From: Paraburkholderia flagellata
GTDB taxonomy: Bacteria; Pseudomonadota; Gammaproteobacteria; Burkholderiales; Burkholderiaceae
Assembly (NCBI RefSeq): GCF_021390645.1
Contig: NZ_JAJEJT010000005.1
Span: 591,244-655,243, forward strand
Direction of reading: 5' to 3'
DNA length: 64,000 bases
Part shown: one piece after another, positions 8,738-18,039 of the stretch
Layout: each line of letters begins with the position of its first letter
How positions within the stretch are numbered: the first letter of the stretch is position 1
The notes under the pieces: generated by a model
Seen by the model: only the letters and a program-made list of their open reading frames with translations
What the model was told of the DNA's origin: nothing
The model's database searches: none
Program-made: the position numbers and the translations under genes

Positions 8738-8983
8738 ATGAGTATGCAACTCGATGATGTTTCAGGTGCTGTTTGGTTCTTTTGGGGGCTGTTCGTCATT
8801 TTTCTGACGCTCACTTTCATCCTGAGGCGGCTCTCGCTTCGGCGTCGCCGTCAGTTGTATGACTACCCTCCGAGCGTCTACCGCTTCCGTGCGCGTCGCA
8901 TGTACAGGGTTTATGCCACGACCCTGGCCCTGAGTGTAGTGGCTGCGGTGGCGACGGATGTCTTCTGGCGATTCTCGTTATAG
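8738..8983 (+). CDS. small two-helix membrane protein, 81 aa
   Basis: ATG 8738 is preceded by a strong AAAGGAGG. The 81-residue product has a first membrane helix (VWFFWGLFVIFLTLTFIL), a basic loop (RRLSLRRRRQ) and a second helix (TTLALSVVAAVATDVFW). The positive loop should lie in the cytoplasm, placing both termini outside. No family is recognised. It follows the superinfection-immunity-like gene by about 160 bases in the same direction. Confidence 0.65.
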   Translation: MSMQLDDVSGAVWFFWGLFVIFLTLTFILRRLSLRRRRQLYDYPPSVYRFRARRMYRVYATTLALSVVAAVATDVFWRFSL

Positions 8984-9343
8984 GAGCACTGCGTGGCCCT
9001 GCTCCTGACACCAAGCGCCGTCCTTCGGCGATGCCGTCAGAAGATTGAATGGCCCCGACTTTCAGTGCCAAAGGCAACGTTAGTCTTCGGCGTTCGAGAG
9101 CACGAACACTTCAATCGGATCGATAGTGAAAGATTTTGCAAAAGCAAATTTCCCAAGAATCGCCGAAAGTTGCTTCGATTTGCGAATTAATGTAACGACT
9201 GCCAGTTTGGGTCGCAATTGCACTTTTGGATAGGTGGGAGCCGAACTGGACCGTGGCGTGCAGGTCCGTTATTTGAGTAGAGCAACCGTTCGAATGACCA
9301 TTTAAGCACGAAGACGAACGACCGGAAGCCGCACACCGGCTCA

Positions 9344-9475
9344 ATGACTTCGGTTACACATCGCTGGCCGCCCGAGAACCGCGACCGGACATACTACTTT
9401 TGCAGCAGAAAATGTCTGGATGCCTTCCGCACGGCCCCTGAGCGGTACCCTGCAGGAAAGCGCGCGAGAGCGCCG
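9344..9475 (+). pseudogene. YHS-domain fragment
   Basis: The frame encodes HRWPPENRDRTYYFCSRKCL followed by DAFRTAPERY, a clear C-terminal half of a YHS domain (consensus 'H....G.tYYFCs..C...F...P..Y'), a metal-linked module found in copper ATPases and small cytosolic proteins. The usual beginning of the domain (D-P-V-C-G-M) is absent and the frame beyond about 9475 is not conserved. ATG 9344 may be accidental. I consider it a 5'-truncated relic. Confidence 0.5.
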
Positions 9476-9525
9476 CAGCTGGCGATTGACGCATCGATGA
9501 GGGGCCTTTTGCGCCACGACCCAAG

Positions 9526-10335
9526 TCATCGCACTGCCGGTGGTTCCGCGTCGGTTGGAACGCCGGCCAGGTGTCGAAACAGTGCCAGCGCCCGGTTCGC
9601 CGTAGAGGCCTCGTGCCCGCTCGCAATGAAACTGCTGGCTTGCCGGTCGATGCGCACGAGAATATACAGGCCCCATACGTCGTCCGCCTGGCGCTGTGCG
9701 AACACTACCGTCTGCAGCGCAGCCGGCTGAAACAGTGTCAGTCCGAACGCACGGACCGGCGACACATTTTCCTCGGCCAGCGCCACCCGGTGGAGACTGC
9801 GCTCCAGCACGCGCACCTTGTACACCAAGGGGCCGGAGCGGCTGTCGTCCACCCAATAGTAATAGGTTCGACCGGCCTGCAGTTCCGACGGGCGGAAATC
9901 ATCCCGCCGCTTCCCGCCCTCCGCGGGTCCGGCCAGCGCTGCAGCGTCCAGGAACAAGGGACGCCACTTGTTGTCGGTCGTCGACCAGTAGCGCACGGTG
10001 CGCAGGGTGGAGACCGCCCCGGCACGTGTCAACAGCGTCTCGGGGCCGTTGGCGACGCGGACCAGCCCTGCGAGCGCGACGACAACTCGGGAGCGGGACG
10101 CGGCAGGCCATCCGGTGCACGAGGACGGCCGCCACACACCCGTATCGAGTTGCTCGGCGCGCAGGATCGCCATCGCGGGTTGCTCGCCCAGCGACGCGTA
10201 GGCTGGCACCGGCGATGTCCCGCACGGCGGCGTTGGCAAAGGCGTTGCCATGGCAAAGCCGGCGGCAGCCACCAGCGGCACGCAGCGGGCTGCTGCCTTC
10301 AGGCAATACATACCGCGAGGATGCGCAACCTTCAT
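9526..10335 (-). CDS. exported protein of unknown function, 269 aa
   Basis: From ATG 10335 the product has 269 residues with a signal peptide (CLKAAARCVPLVAAAGFAMA, cleavage likely after ATPLP or nearby). The frame is open up to 10518 but the upstream part is serine-rich and lacks coding character. The mature part contains conserved-looking blocks: TVRYWSTTDNKWRPLFLDAA, then YYYWVDDSRSGPLVYKVRVL, then ENVSPVRAFGLTLFQPAALQ and NRALALFRHLAGVPTD. It should be periplasmic or outer-membrane associated. I have seen similar uncharacterised exported proteins in Burkholderiaceae but cannot name a function. It ends facing the YHS fragment. Confidence 0.7.
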   Translation of the reverse strand: MKVAHPRGMYCLKAAARCVPLVAAAGFAMATPLPTPPCGTSPVPAYASLGEQPAMAILRAEQLDTGVWRPSSCTGWPAASRSRVVVALAGLVRVANGPETLLTRAGAVSTLRTVRYWSTTDNKWRPLFLDAAALAGPAEGGKRRDDFRPSELQAGRTYYYWVDDSRSGPLVYKVRVLERSLHRVALAEENVSPVRAFGLTLFQPAALQTVVFAQRQADDVWGLYILVRIDRQASSFIASGHEASTANRALALFRHLAGVPTDAEPPAVR

Positions 10336-10684
10336 CAGCACTGGCCTCCCAGAAATAGGTTTTCTCACGCAACACCGGATAGAGGATGACGAACTTGACG
10401 CAGTCGATCCCGGATGACTGCTTTCGAAGGATTGTTGAAAAACTCTCTTCGTTGCGCAGCAGGACCGGCTCGCGAAAAGTCGACCTCTCAGATCGTCCCA
10501 CAAACCGCTCGTGAGCATCGGCTAGGGGTAAGAGGAAACCTGAACACTTCGCCGAACGCCTGGTCGCAGAGTTCTGCAAATGTGAGGGACTTTCCGATCT
10601 CCGTACGACGCCGAAGTCGCGGACATCAACTGCCAGAACTGAGGTGTCAGCCATCGCCTCCGAGCGCCTGTCGGCCGCCTCGGG
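10336..10684. other. intergenic, no gene seen
   Basis: About 350 bases between the exported protein gene and the phosphate transporter gene, both on the minus strand. Open frames here are arginine-rich on both strands and match nothing I know. It should carry the promoter of the exported protein gene. No terminator for the upstream unit was identified. Confidence 0.4.
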
Positions 10685-12145
10685 TCACGCAAGAAGATAA
10701 AAGAACGTGCCCGCTAAAACGATTGTGACTGGCAAGGTAATCAGCCAGGTCGCGCCGATCCGGATGAGGGTGCGCCTTTGCACACCTTGTCCGCTGGCAG
10801 CCATCGTGCCCGCAATGCCCGACGTAATGATATGGGTCGTGCTGACGGGTAACCCCGTCAAACCCGCCGTGCCGATCAACAGTGAGCCGACGAGTTCCGA
10901 GCTTGCGCCTTGTCCTGGCGTCATTTTCTGGCGCCCGAGTCGCTCGCCGAGCGTGCGGACGACGCGCCGGTATCCAACCATCGTGCCCGCACCGAGACAG
11001 ACGGCGCTGAGTACGCGCACCCACCAGGGAGCGTATTCGACCGGCGTGCTCATCGATTTGAGCAGCATGGATGCCTGTTTGCGCTCGGTTTCGGGGACGT
11101 TCTTCTTCTGGCTGACGTATTTCATTTCAGAGATTACGTCGTACACATAGCCGCGCAACTGGGAACGTGTTGCGCGTTCGCCAGCTTGCACCGGCTGGTT
11201 GGTGCGGAGTGCATCTGCTTCGCGTAGCGTATCGGGCGCGGCGCGCTGAAGTGCTTGTGCAGCATTGAGACCCTGCGTCTTGACGTCGTCGCCATACTCG
11301 GCGATCAGCGGTACGGCCTGTGATCCGTATTGGCTCAATTGCTTGATCTGTCCTGCGGACTGGGGGTTTAGCGCATACGTCGCCGGCAGCAGGCCGATAA
11401 CGGTCAACATGATGAGGCCAATGCTTTTTTGTCCGTCGTTCGTGCCATGCGAAATGCTGACTGTCGTGCACGTCGTAATCAACAGTGCGCGCATCCACCA
11501 TACGGGTCTCTTTCCGTCGCGAGGCGCTTCGAGCAGCTCTCCGCGTCGCACGACCATCCGCAGGATCCAATAGAGGCCTCCGGCAATAGCGAACCCGAGC
11601 ACAGGGGAAACCGCAAGCGCTTTGAGAACGGTAACGATCTGGTGCCAGTCCACGCCTTCAGCGAGGTCTCGCGATTTGAGTAACGCATCGGCAGCCGCGA
11701 CGCCAATCAACGAACCAATCACACAATGGGAACTGCTGTTCGGGATCGCGAAGTACCACGTTAGTACATTCCAAAGCAGTGCAGAAGAAAAAATCGATAC
11801 GAGCATCGGGACTGCGGGCGAGCCGTCGGGCGGCGTCAACACGTCGGGGGGCAGGATCGTGACGAGAGCGAACGCCACCGATATCCCACCGACAAGCACG
11901 CCAACGAGGTTCATAAGACCCGACCAGACCACTGCGGGCACCGGTCCGAGCGAATTCGTATAGATGACGGTTGCGACCGCATTTGAGGAATCGTGGAATC
12001 CGTTGCTCACCTCAAAGGCAAGTACCATGATCAGGCAAACGACCAGCATGGCAATAACGAACGGCGACGAGGGGCGAAATGAGCGAGCATTGTGCACTCT
12101 AGAGTGCGGGATTGCAGCGATTGCCCTTGATACTGCCAATGGCAT
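10685..12145 (-). CDS. pit: PiT-family inorganic phosphate transporter
   Basis: A polytopic inner-membrane protein of up to 486 residues with the two inverted PiT signatures: GFHDSSNAVATVIYTNSLGP at about residue 49 and TVSISHGTNDGQKSIGLIML at about 229. These form the substrate sites of proton-driven, metal-phosphate symport in PitA/PitB-like proteins. A long hydrophilic loop (about 260-370) separates the halves, as in PitA. The final helices contain GLPVSTTHIITSGIAGTMAA, a further family signature. The N-terminal 30 residues before FVIAMLVVCLIMVLAF are hydrophilic and may not be translated; a start at 12049 is possible. No pap/DUF47 partner lies beside it. Confidence 0.9.
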   Translation of the reverse strand: MPLAVSRAIAAIPHSRVHNARSFRPSSPFVIAMLVVCLIMVLAFEVSNGFHDSSNAVATVIYTNSLGPVPAVVWSGLMNLVGVLVGGISVAFALVTILPPDVLTPPDGSPAVPMLVSIFSSALLWNVLTWYFAIPNSSSHCVIGSLIGVAAADALLKSRDLAEGVDWHQIVTVLKALAVSPVLGFAIAGGLYWILRMVVRRGELLEAPRDGKRPVWWMRALLITTCTTVSISHGTNDGQKSIGLIMLTVIGLLPATYALNPQSAGQIKQLSQYGSQAVPLIAEYGDDVKTQGLNAAQALQRAAPDTLREADALRTNQPVQAGERATRSQLRGYVYDVISEMKYVSQKKNVPETERKQASMLLKSMSTPVEYAPWWVRVLSAVCLGAGTMVGYRRVVRTLGERLGRQKMTPGQGASSELVGSLLIGTAGLTGLPVSTTHIITSGIAGTMAASGQGVQRRTLIRIGATWLITLPVTIVLAGTFFYLLA

Positions 12146-12611
12146 GCCAAGGCGCGTGAAGATTTTGTGACCTGTGTTGTCTCGAAGACGTCAACAGATT
12201 GGTTGGAATCGCAACCTCGCAATGACGCGCACAGCAGCGTTTAGTGCACGGTGTGACGGCAGCCGGTAGAGATATATTCGTGTTGCGAGGTTGGGTACGA
12301 TCTGACCGCAGCGATCGTGCGGCGTTTGGAGGCATCGCTGGGCGATGTCGTCGGCGATCTGCCACGTGGGCCGGCGTGCGGTATGCAGGGTGTCGTTCGC
12401 CTGCGCGGCCGGGAAGCGCAGGCCGTTCATGATATGGGCTGCGGCGACAATAACGACTGACGCGTTTGCCCTGCACACTCGAGCATTCTCACGGAGTCAC
12501 AGCGTGCAACCAATGCGAAGGGCGTTGCCGCTGCGGCAATGTTTGTAGTTTCAGCGGTTTGCGGGCCGACCGTGAAGTCGGCCGCGACGCTGATCTGCCA
12601 CGCCTATTTCG
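12146..12611. other. intergenic region, one hairpin, no gene seen
   Basis: No protein gene is supported in this 470-base stretch. It contains a perfect 7-bp inverted repeat GGCCGAC-N6-GTCGGCC at 12565-12584, not followed by a T run, so it is a poor terminator candidate. The same core recurs in the dispersed degenerate repeats of the window. Confidence 0.4.
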
Positions 12612-12686
12612 TCAATGAAAGATGAGATACAGAATGACAAGAACCACTAACGGTACGCCAAGAAGCCAGCCAAGCAAGTAAGGCAT
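12612..12686 (-). CDS. 24-residue single-helix membrane peptide
   Basis: ATG 12686 is preceded by GGGAGAA at ideal spacing. The 24-residue product begins MPYLLGWLLGVP and continues with a pure aliphatic run VVLVILYLIFH, which spans a membrane once. It is followed by a stop at 12612. Tiny conserved hydrophobic proteins of this type are widespread in Burkholderiaceae but I know of no assigned function. The strong ribosome-binding site and exact helix length are the evidence that it is real. Confidence 0.6.
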   Translation of the reverse strand: MPYLLGWLLGVPLVVLVILYLIFH

Positions 12687-12915
12687 GATATGTTCTCCCG
12701 CGAAGGGCTTTGTAGACCCCGCAGTGGAGAAGTCGCATGGGGCATGCCCGGAGTGCTTGCCGGTCGCGGCGAGGCAGTGCAACCGTCCGGACGATGGAAG
12801 TTGATGAGACGGAGAAGCGCGCGCCTCACTCGAAGCCGGTCGACGCTCTAGAAAGATTGGCGCCGACTCAGGGCCACTCCCGTGAAGCAACAGGATCAGG
12901 CGCCGTCACGAGCGG

Positions 12916-13488
12916 TTATCGGCTGCGTCCCCGTGAGTCCGGGCAATTAAGCGCTGGTTCAACCGCCCGGAGATTCTTCGTTCGGCGGTAAATCAATAAA
13001 GCCTTTGTGCGACGCATGGTGTGCGTGCCGTAAGCGGTATCGTCGAGTCCGATGGAGACAATCCATCGGTGGACCATCCGTGCGTATTGTCGCGTCGAGA
13101 TATGCGCCGACGCATGCAGCCGGCTCTGAAACAGATAGTCGGTGGGTTTCAAGCTCCGGGTCTTGATTCACGTTTCGATGCTCTGGCGTGTCTGCTCGGT
13201 TATCTCGAACTGAACCGATCGTTGCGTCTTCTGCCGCATGATCATTGCGCGCGATCCGACGTGGCTACCCTGGCAGACCTCGTGCACGAGCAGGCTGGTG
13301 AGGTCGCATGCCCTTAGTTTGCTATCAATTGCGAGATTGAACATGGCCAGCTCGCGGATGTTCGAAGACATCTGCAACCTGGTGCGAATCGCCCAGATTT
13401 CCGGAAGCTTTAGCGGTGGCTTCTGTCCAGTCAGCTTGCCCTTGTTCCAAGGCACTCGGGAGCCAACCGCGACATTCTGCGTTTCCAT
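12916..13488 (-). pseudogene. tyrosine recombinase, frameshifted and truncated
   Basis: ATG 13488 follows AAGGAGA and opens a frame matching short plasmid/transposon-type tyrosine recombinases: PLKLPEIWAIRTRLQMSSNI, then DSKLRACDLTSLLVHEVCQG carrying the first catalytic Arg. The frame ends early near 13168. In the next frame the homology resumes with DYLFQSRLHASAHISTRQYA, then DDTAYGTHTMRRTKALLIYR, carrying the HxxR motif. It breaks again after RRTKNLRAVE, where relatives continue with 'QLLLGHTKLE' and the catalytic Tyr. The second His and the nucleophile Tyr are therefore lost and the protein cannot recombine DNA. Confidence 0.8.
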
Positions 13489-14561
13489 GACGATCTCCTT
13501 CCAGTTGAAGGGAGATCCAGTGTGCGCCTCTGTCAGTTGTCGCTGACTGACCGAGAAAAGACGGACCGCCGTTTGCTGCTGCGAAGGGTGCTCCGGCAGT
13601 TCGACTGCATCGGTATACTCGAACCGGCCTCGAGGTCGTCCGTTGAGCTTGCCCAATTCTCTATCTCTGTCCGGCCAGCGCCATACGGGCCGAGCCACGC
13701 AACCTGCTGCAAACGGCGAATGTGATTTCAAAGCGCCCAGACGAAACAGGTGAGTCGTGAACGCTTTTGATGACGAAGCGCGCAGCGAACTGCTGTGCTT
13801 TTCTTGGTAGGCCAGCTCTTCGCGTTTGCGCGAGAGGGTGGGTGTCTGGTTACGGACAGACCACCTGATCGAGGCGGCCCAGATTTGGTTAAACTCAAAC
13901 GGTGCTGAATGCGACTGGTTGGAGCGCGCCAGGCTCGCCGAGGCGTCGCGAGTGATCGCAGTGCGTGAAGGTGCACGCCCGTTTCCGAAGGACGATGCGG
14001 ACCTTCACAAGGTTCGGCGTATCTCAAATCTGGACCTGACGGCGAGCGCACAAAATGAAAAAAGGTCATTGCTTCTGGAGGAGTGCGGTCGCCTTGAGAC
14101 GCTGTATTCCAGTGTCGGAATCGCTGGAGGTCACGGAGTGTCGTCCCAGCCGCTTTGCAAGATAGCAGGCAGCGTGCACTTCGTCCGCGTTCTGAAACGC
14201 CGCCTTATCTCCACCACTCAACCAGTGTCGCCTGTGATTGGCCCGAGGCGATGTGTCAACTCGTGCCGTCGCAAGCGCATTGCCACTACCTCGTATTGCC
14301 GCAGGTGTGACGAGAAGTGAGAGCCGACCCCTTGCTGTCACTCGAGCCTGCGCGACGGGTAACGGCAGTTTTCGGAAGTCCAGGGGCCACTCGCTCGTCT
14401 CTGGCTCGCAGAACCAAGAATCTGGTCGAAGGGCCGCGGCCGACCCCTATCGCGCCATTCGAAAGGGTGGCCAGTGGATTCCTTGAAGTCGAGCGGGAAT
14501 ATTTGAAGCACGGCGGTCGTTTAGCCTGCGGCGATTTCTCGCCAGTCAGACAAGGAGGGAA
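13489..14561. other. gene desert of about 1.1 kb
   Basis: Open frames occur on both strands, the longest at 13826-14320 on the plus strand, but none shows a recognisable domain, a signal peptide or a ribosome-binding site. Composition is Arg/Ser-rich in all frames, as in non-coding GC-rich DNA. I cannot support a gene here. The last 30 bases contain the ribosome-binding site of the next gene. Confidence 0.4.
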
Positions 14562-14564
14562 GTG

Positions 14565-15752
14565 ATGTCTCAGATCTCGTGGGGTTTCAAAGCGGCGGCC
14601 GTGATTGCCCTCGCCGCCAATTTCACCATCGGACATGCCGCTGCCGACGATGCTTACGTTGTCAAACCACTCGTGTCCAACGTGGCAGGCGCGGCCCCGA
14701 AGGTCGACGGGGTACTGCAGAACGCCTGGGGTATTGCCTTTAGTCCGGCAGGAAGTCCATTCTGGATCAACGACAATGCCACGGGCTGCTCCACGCTGTA
14801 TGACGGCGAGGGGACAAAGGTGGCCCTGCAGGTCTCCATCCCGCTACCCGGCAACGTCATACCGTCCGGCGCCTGTCGCCCCGTCTTTCCTAACAATCCA
14901 CCGAATCCCACACCCGCGGCGCCAACCGGGATGGTATGGAATCCTTCGTCGGCCTTTCTCGTGCCAGGTACGCAGATCCCGGCCGTATTCATCTTCGCCA
15001 CCGAAGACGGCACGATTTCCGCTTGGGCCGGCGGGTTGAATCCGGCGAACAACGCCGTGATCGCGGTCGATAACTCGTCCAATCCCTCTGCCGTCAACGG
15101 GGCCGTCTACAAGGGCTTAGTCTTCGGAGTGAATGCGAAAGGAGGATTCCTGTTTGCGACGAACTTCCGCTCGGGTCAGATCGATGTATTCGGGCCGAAC
15201 GGTTCGAACGGCCAGTTCACGCCCGCGACGACGGATGGTGGCTTCGCCGACCCAAACATCCCAGCCGGCTACGCCCCGTTCGGTATCGCGAACATCGATG
15301 GGGACCTTTTCGTCACCTATGCGCAGCAGGACAGTAAGAAGCACGACGACGTTGCAGGCCGCGGTCATGGATTTGTTGATGTATTCGATACCGACGGCCA
15401 CCTGCTGCGCCGCTTTGCGAGCCAGGGATCGCTCGACTCCCCGTGGGGCATCACGCGCGCATCATTTGCGTTCGGTCGCTTCAGCGGCGAAATCCTCGTT
15501 GGCAATTTCGGCAATGGCCGAATCAATGTCTTTAACAATGACGGCACGTTCGTCGATCAACTGGAGAATGAGTTCGGCAATCCACTGGCTATCGACGGCC
15601 TGTGGACTCTGACACTTGGTGGCGGCCGCAATTCGAGTCCGGACACGCTGTACTTCTCGGCAGGTCCTAACAAGGAGACAAATGGGCTCTTCGGCATCAT
15701 CGCTCCAGTAAGCGGTTCCAAGGCGCGGGCGCCGGCTCAGGCCGGGCAATAG
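14565..15752 (+). CDS. exported TIGR03118-type beta-propeller protein
   Basis: A 395-residue protein starting at ATG 14565 after AAGGAGGG (GTG 14562 is an alternative). A signal peptide (AAAVIALAANFTIGHAAADD) leads to a repetitive beta-rich protein with recurrent blocks: LQNAWGIAFSPAGSPFWIND, then GLVFGVNAKGGFLFATNFRS, then GYAPFGIANIDGDLFVTYAQ, then SPWGITRASFAFGRFSGEIL and VGNFGNGRINVFNNDGTFVD. These are the marks of the TIGR03118 family, a probable NHL/beta-propeller fold in the periplasm or outside the cell. The role in the cell is unknown. It is a single gene with a hairpin overlapping its stop codon. Confidence 0.85.
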   Translation: MSQISWGFKAAAVIALAANFTIGHAAADDAYVVKPLVSNVAGAAPKVDGVLQNAWGIAFSPAGSPFWINDNATGCSTLYDGEGTKVALQVSIPLPGNVIPSGACRPVFPNNPPNPTPAAPTGMVWNPSSAFLVPGTQIPAVFIFATEDGTISAWAGGLNPANNAVIAVDNSSNPSAVNGAVYKGLVFGVNAKGGFLFATNFRSGQIDVFGPNGSNGQFTPATTDGGFADPNIPAGYAPFGIANIDGDLFVTYAQQDSKKHDDVAGRGHGFVDVFDTDGHLLRRFASQGSLDSPWGITRASFAFGRFSGEILVGNFGNGRINVFNNDGTFVDQLENEFGNPLAIDGLWTLTLGGGRNSSPDTLYFSAGPNKETNGLFGIIAPVSGSKARAPAQAGQ

Positions 15753-15768
15753 CCGCGAGCACGCGGCT
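15751..15768 (+). terminator. hairpin overlapping the stop of the TIGR03118-type gene
   Basis: AGCCGCG-AGCA-CGCGGCT forms a perfect 7-bp stem with a 4-base loop directly at the stop codon. No T run follows, so it may stabilise the transcript end or act with Rho rather than as a classic intrinsic terminator. Confidence 0.4.
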
Positions 15769-16696
15769 CCCTGGGGCGTTTCAGAAACACGACATTGCTG
15801 ACCATTGACGATGTCGATTCGAGTTCGATGCGGAGGACCCCACCCCAGCCGGTCGAGGAACTCGCTAGACGCGACCGGCTCTTCCGGGTGAGACCGGGAA
15901 CAACCAGTTCTCGCGTAGGCAAGTCACAGCTATGGACCGATCTCGCACGAATCTGACGGCTCCCCTCGAGTCCGCCGACTTGACCCTATTGTGTTCGGCC
16001 TAAGCTTCGGCTGGGGGCACTGTGCCTTTGCGCTGCCTGCTGTAACGGTCTGTGAAAAGCGTGCAGAACGGACATCTGACTGTCCGTCTCAATGCGCCGA
16101 TGAAAGGCCGGAGGTGGCCGACGACTGCCCGACGTGGTCGGCGGTACTCGACGCGGCGCTGACGGTCGGACGGCTATCTCAACATCCGCTTCCGAAAACA
16201 CTGCCGCCGCCAGGCCGAGCGAGTTGATCGGCGAGTAGGCGTTGCAGTTCAATCTGTAGATGCGACAGAAGGGCCATCAGATTGAATTCGTCCACCCGAA
16301 CGCCGCAGAACCCCAGATATTTTGGGGAGCCCTGTGCTCCCGTCCGGGGGGCGGCCGCGCGGACGAGAGCTGTCACTCTCTCGGAGTTGGTGGGGCGCTA
16401 CTATCGACGGGTCCTGTTTGTAGGGTTGCGACTTCGGGAGAGGAATGCAATGGACGGAGAAGATTTATCCATACCGGAATAGATGTACTACGCTGTCTCC
16501 GGGTGTTCGAAGAAGCGGGCAACGAATCGAGCTCGGCGAAAGCAGGGGCGACAAGAAAGAGGGCTGCGAAAGCTGGATCAAGATTCGGTGAGCGCCAGCA
16601 GGGACGTTCGCCCCGCCGTCTCAACGACCATCCTTCTCTCGCCCTAAAGCAATTGCGGGAGGCATTTCAACTGATCTGTCGAAAGGAGGTTTCGCC
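15769..16696. other. gene desert with a degenerate repeat
   Basis: No gene is supported in these 930 bases. At 16114-16143 lies a copy of a degenerate repeat that recurs at 59255-59284 (27 of 30 bases identical). The end of the region carries the very strong AAAGGAGG ribosome-binding site of the alcohol dehydrogenase gene. Confidence 0.5.
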
Positions 16697-17794
16697 ATGA
16701 GTGGAATGATGAAAGCGGCAGTTTTCGTCGAAAAGGGCCGAATCGAAGTGACGGACAAACCGATTCCCGATGTCGGGCCTAATGACGCGCTGGTTCGTAT
16801 CACCACCACGACCATCTGCGGCACCGACGTGCACATTCTCAAAGGCGAGTATCCCGTGGCTACGGGCTTGACCGTTGGGCACGAGCCAGTGGGCATAATC
16901 GAGAAGCTCGGATCTGCTGTGGTGGGCTACGAGGAGGGTCAGCGGGTAATTGCTGGTGCGATCTGTCCCAACTTCAACAGCTATGCTGCGCAGGATGGCT
17001 ACCCTAGCCAGGATGGCAGCTACCTGGTTCCACAGGGATTGTGCGGATGCCACGGCTACAAGGCCACGGCTGGCTGGCGCTTTGGCAACCTGATTGATGG
17101 GACCCAGGCTGAATATGTGCTGGTGCCCGATGCGCAGGCGAACCTTGCGCCGATTCCGGACGGCCTTGCCGATGAACAGGTGTTGATGTGCCCTGACATC
17201 ATGTCGACCGGCTTCAAAGGTGCAGAAAATGCCAACATCAAGATTGGCGACACCGTGGTGGTGTTTGCGCAAGGCCCGATCGGCCTGTGCGCCACGGCGG
17301 GTGCACGTCTGCTAGGCGCTACCACGATCATCGCCGTGGACGGCAACGAACATCGCCTCGGCATCAGCAAGAAGCTTGGCGCGGACGTAACGCTCGACTT
17401 TAACCAGTGCGACGTTGTGCAGGAAGTGATGAAGCTTACCGGCGGTAAAGGTGCGGACTCGGCCATCGAGGCGCTGGGTACGCAGCGCACCTTCGAGAAC
17501 TGCATGAAGGTCATCAAGCCAGGAGGCACCCTCTCAAGTCTGGGGGTGTACTCGGAGGACCTGGAAATCCCGTTGGCAGCCTTCGCTGCGGGCCTCGGCG
17601 ATCACACCATCCGCACTGCGTTGTGCCCCGGCGGCAAGGAGCGCATGCGGCGCCTGATGAATGTGATCGAGGCCAATCGGCTTGACCTTGGCGTGATGGT
17701 TACTCACCACTACAAGCTCGACGATATTGTGGCGGCGTATGAGCTATTCGCCAACCAGCGAGACGGTGTATTGAAGGTGGCCATTAAGCCCTGA
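16697..17794 (+). CDS. zinc-dependent alcohol dehydrogenase
   Basis: A 365-residue medium-chain dehydrogenase with a GroES-like N-terminal catalytic domain and a Rossmann domain. Visible residues: CGTDVHILKGEYPV with the catalytic-zinc Cys, GHEPVGIIEKLGSAVVGYEE with the zinc-site His-Glu, and CPDIMSTGFKGAENANIKIG at the domain border. The cofactor site is VVVFAQGPIGLCATAGARLL followed by an acidic VDGNEHR, which favours NAD over NADP. The usual four-cysteine structural zinc loop is replaced by a different insertion with PNFNSYAAQDGYPSQDGSYL, as in secondary-alcohol dehydrogenases of the Thermoanaerobacter/Clostridium type. AAAGGAGG precedes the start, implying high expression. No partner gene reveals the substrate. 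Confidence 0.9.
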   Translation: MSGMMKAAVFVEKGRIEVTDKPIPDVGPNDALVRITTTTICGTDVHILKGEYPVATGLTVGHEPVGIIEKLGSAVVGYEEGQRVIAGAICPNFNSYAAQDGYPSQDGSYLVPQGLCGCHGYKATAGWRFGNLIDGTQAEYVLVPDAQANLAPIPDGLADEQVLMCPDIMSTGFKGAENANIKIGDTVVVFAQGPIGLCATAGARLLGATTIIAVDGNEHRLGISKKLGADVTLDFNQCDVVQEVMKLTGGKGADSAIEALGTQRTFENCMKVIKPGGTLSSLGVYSEDLEIPLAAFAAGLGDHTIRTALCPGGKERMRRLMNVIEANRLDLGVMVTHHYKLDDIVAAYELFANQRDGVLKVAIKP

Positions 17795-18039
17795 CGGTGC
17801 GAATGGTTTCGAAAACTGCAGGCATGCCCGTTGCGCAATGTGATGGGTCGGCCGGGCGTATTTCGGACGAACGTGGCCGACCGTTTCGGAGCCGTGACCG
17901 GCAATTTCTGCAACCTGACTGATTTCGGGAGCGTGACCGCGCGGGCCGGAGGGTAGGATTGCGTTGTATATGACGTCGAGTGACTTTAGGCACGGGTCTC
18001 ACGTTGACGCGAGATCCGCGTCTCAGAATCGCCACCCCT

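Noticed and set aside
12565..12584. Hairpin GGCCGAC-N6-GTCGGCC as a terminator
   Set aside because: No T run follows and no gene ends close by. It is part of the repeat-like background.
13826..14320. 164-codon plus-strand frame in the 13.5-14.5 kb desert
   Set aside because: No ribosome-binding site, no domain or motif, and the composition resembles chance frames in GC-rich DNA.
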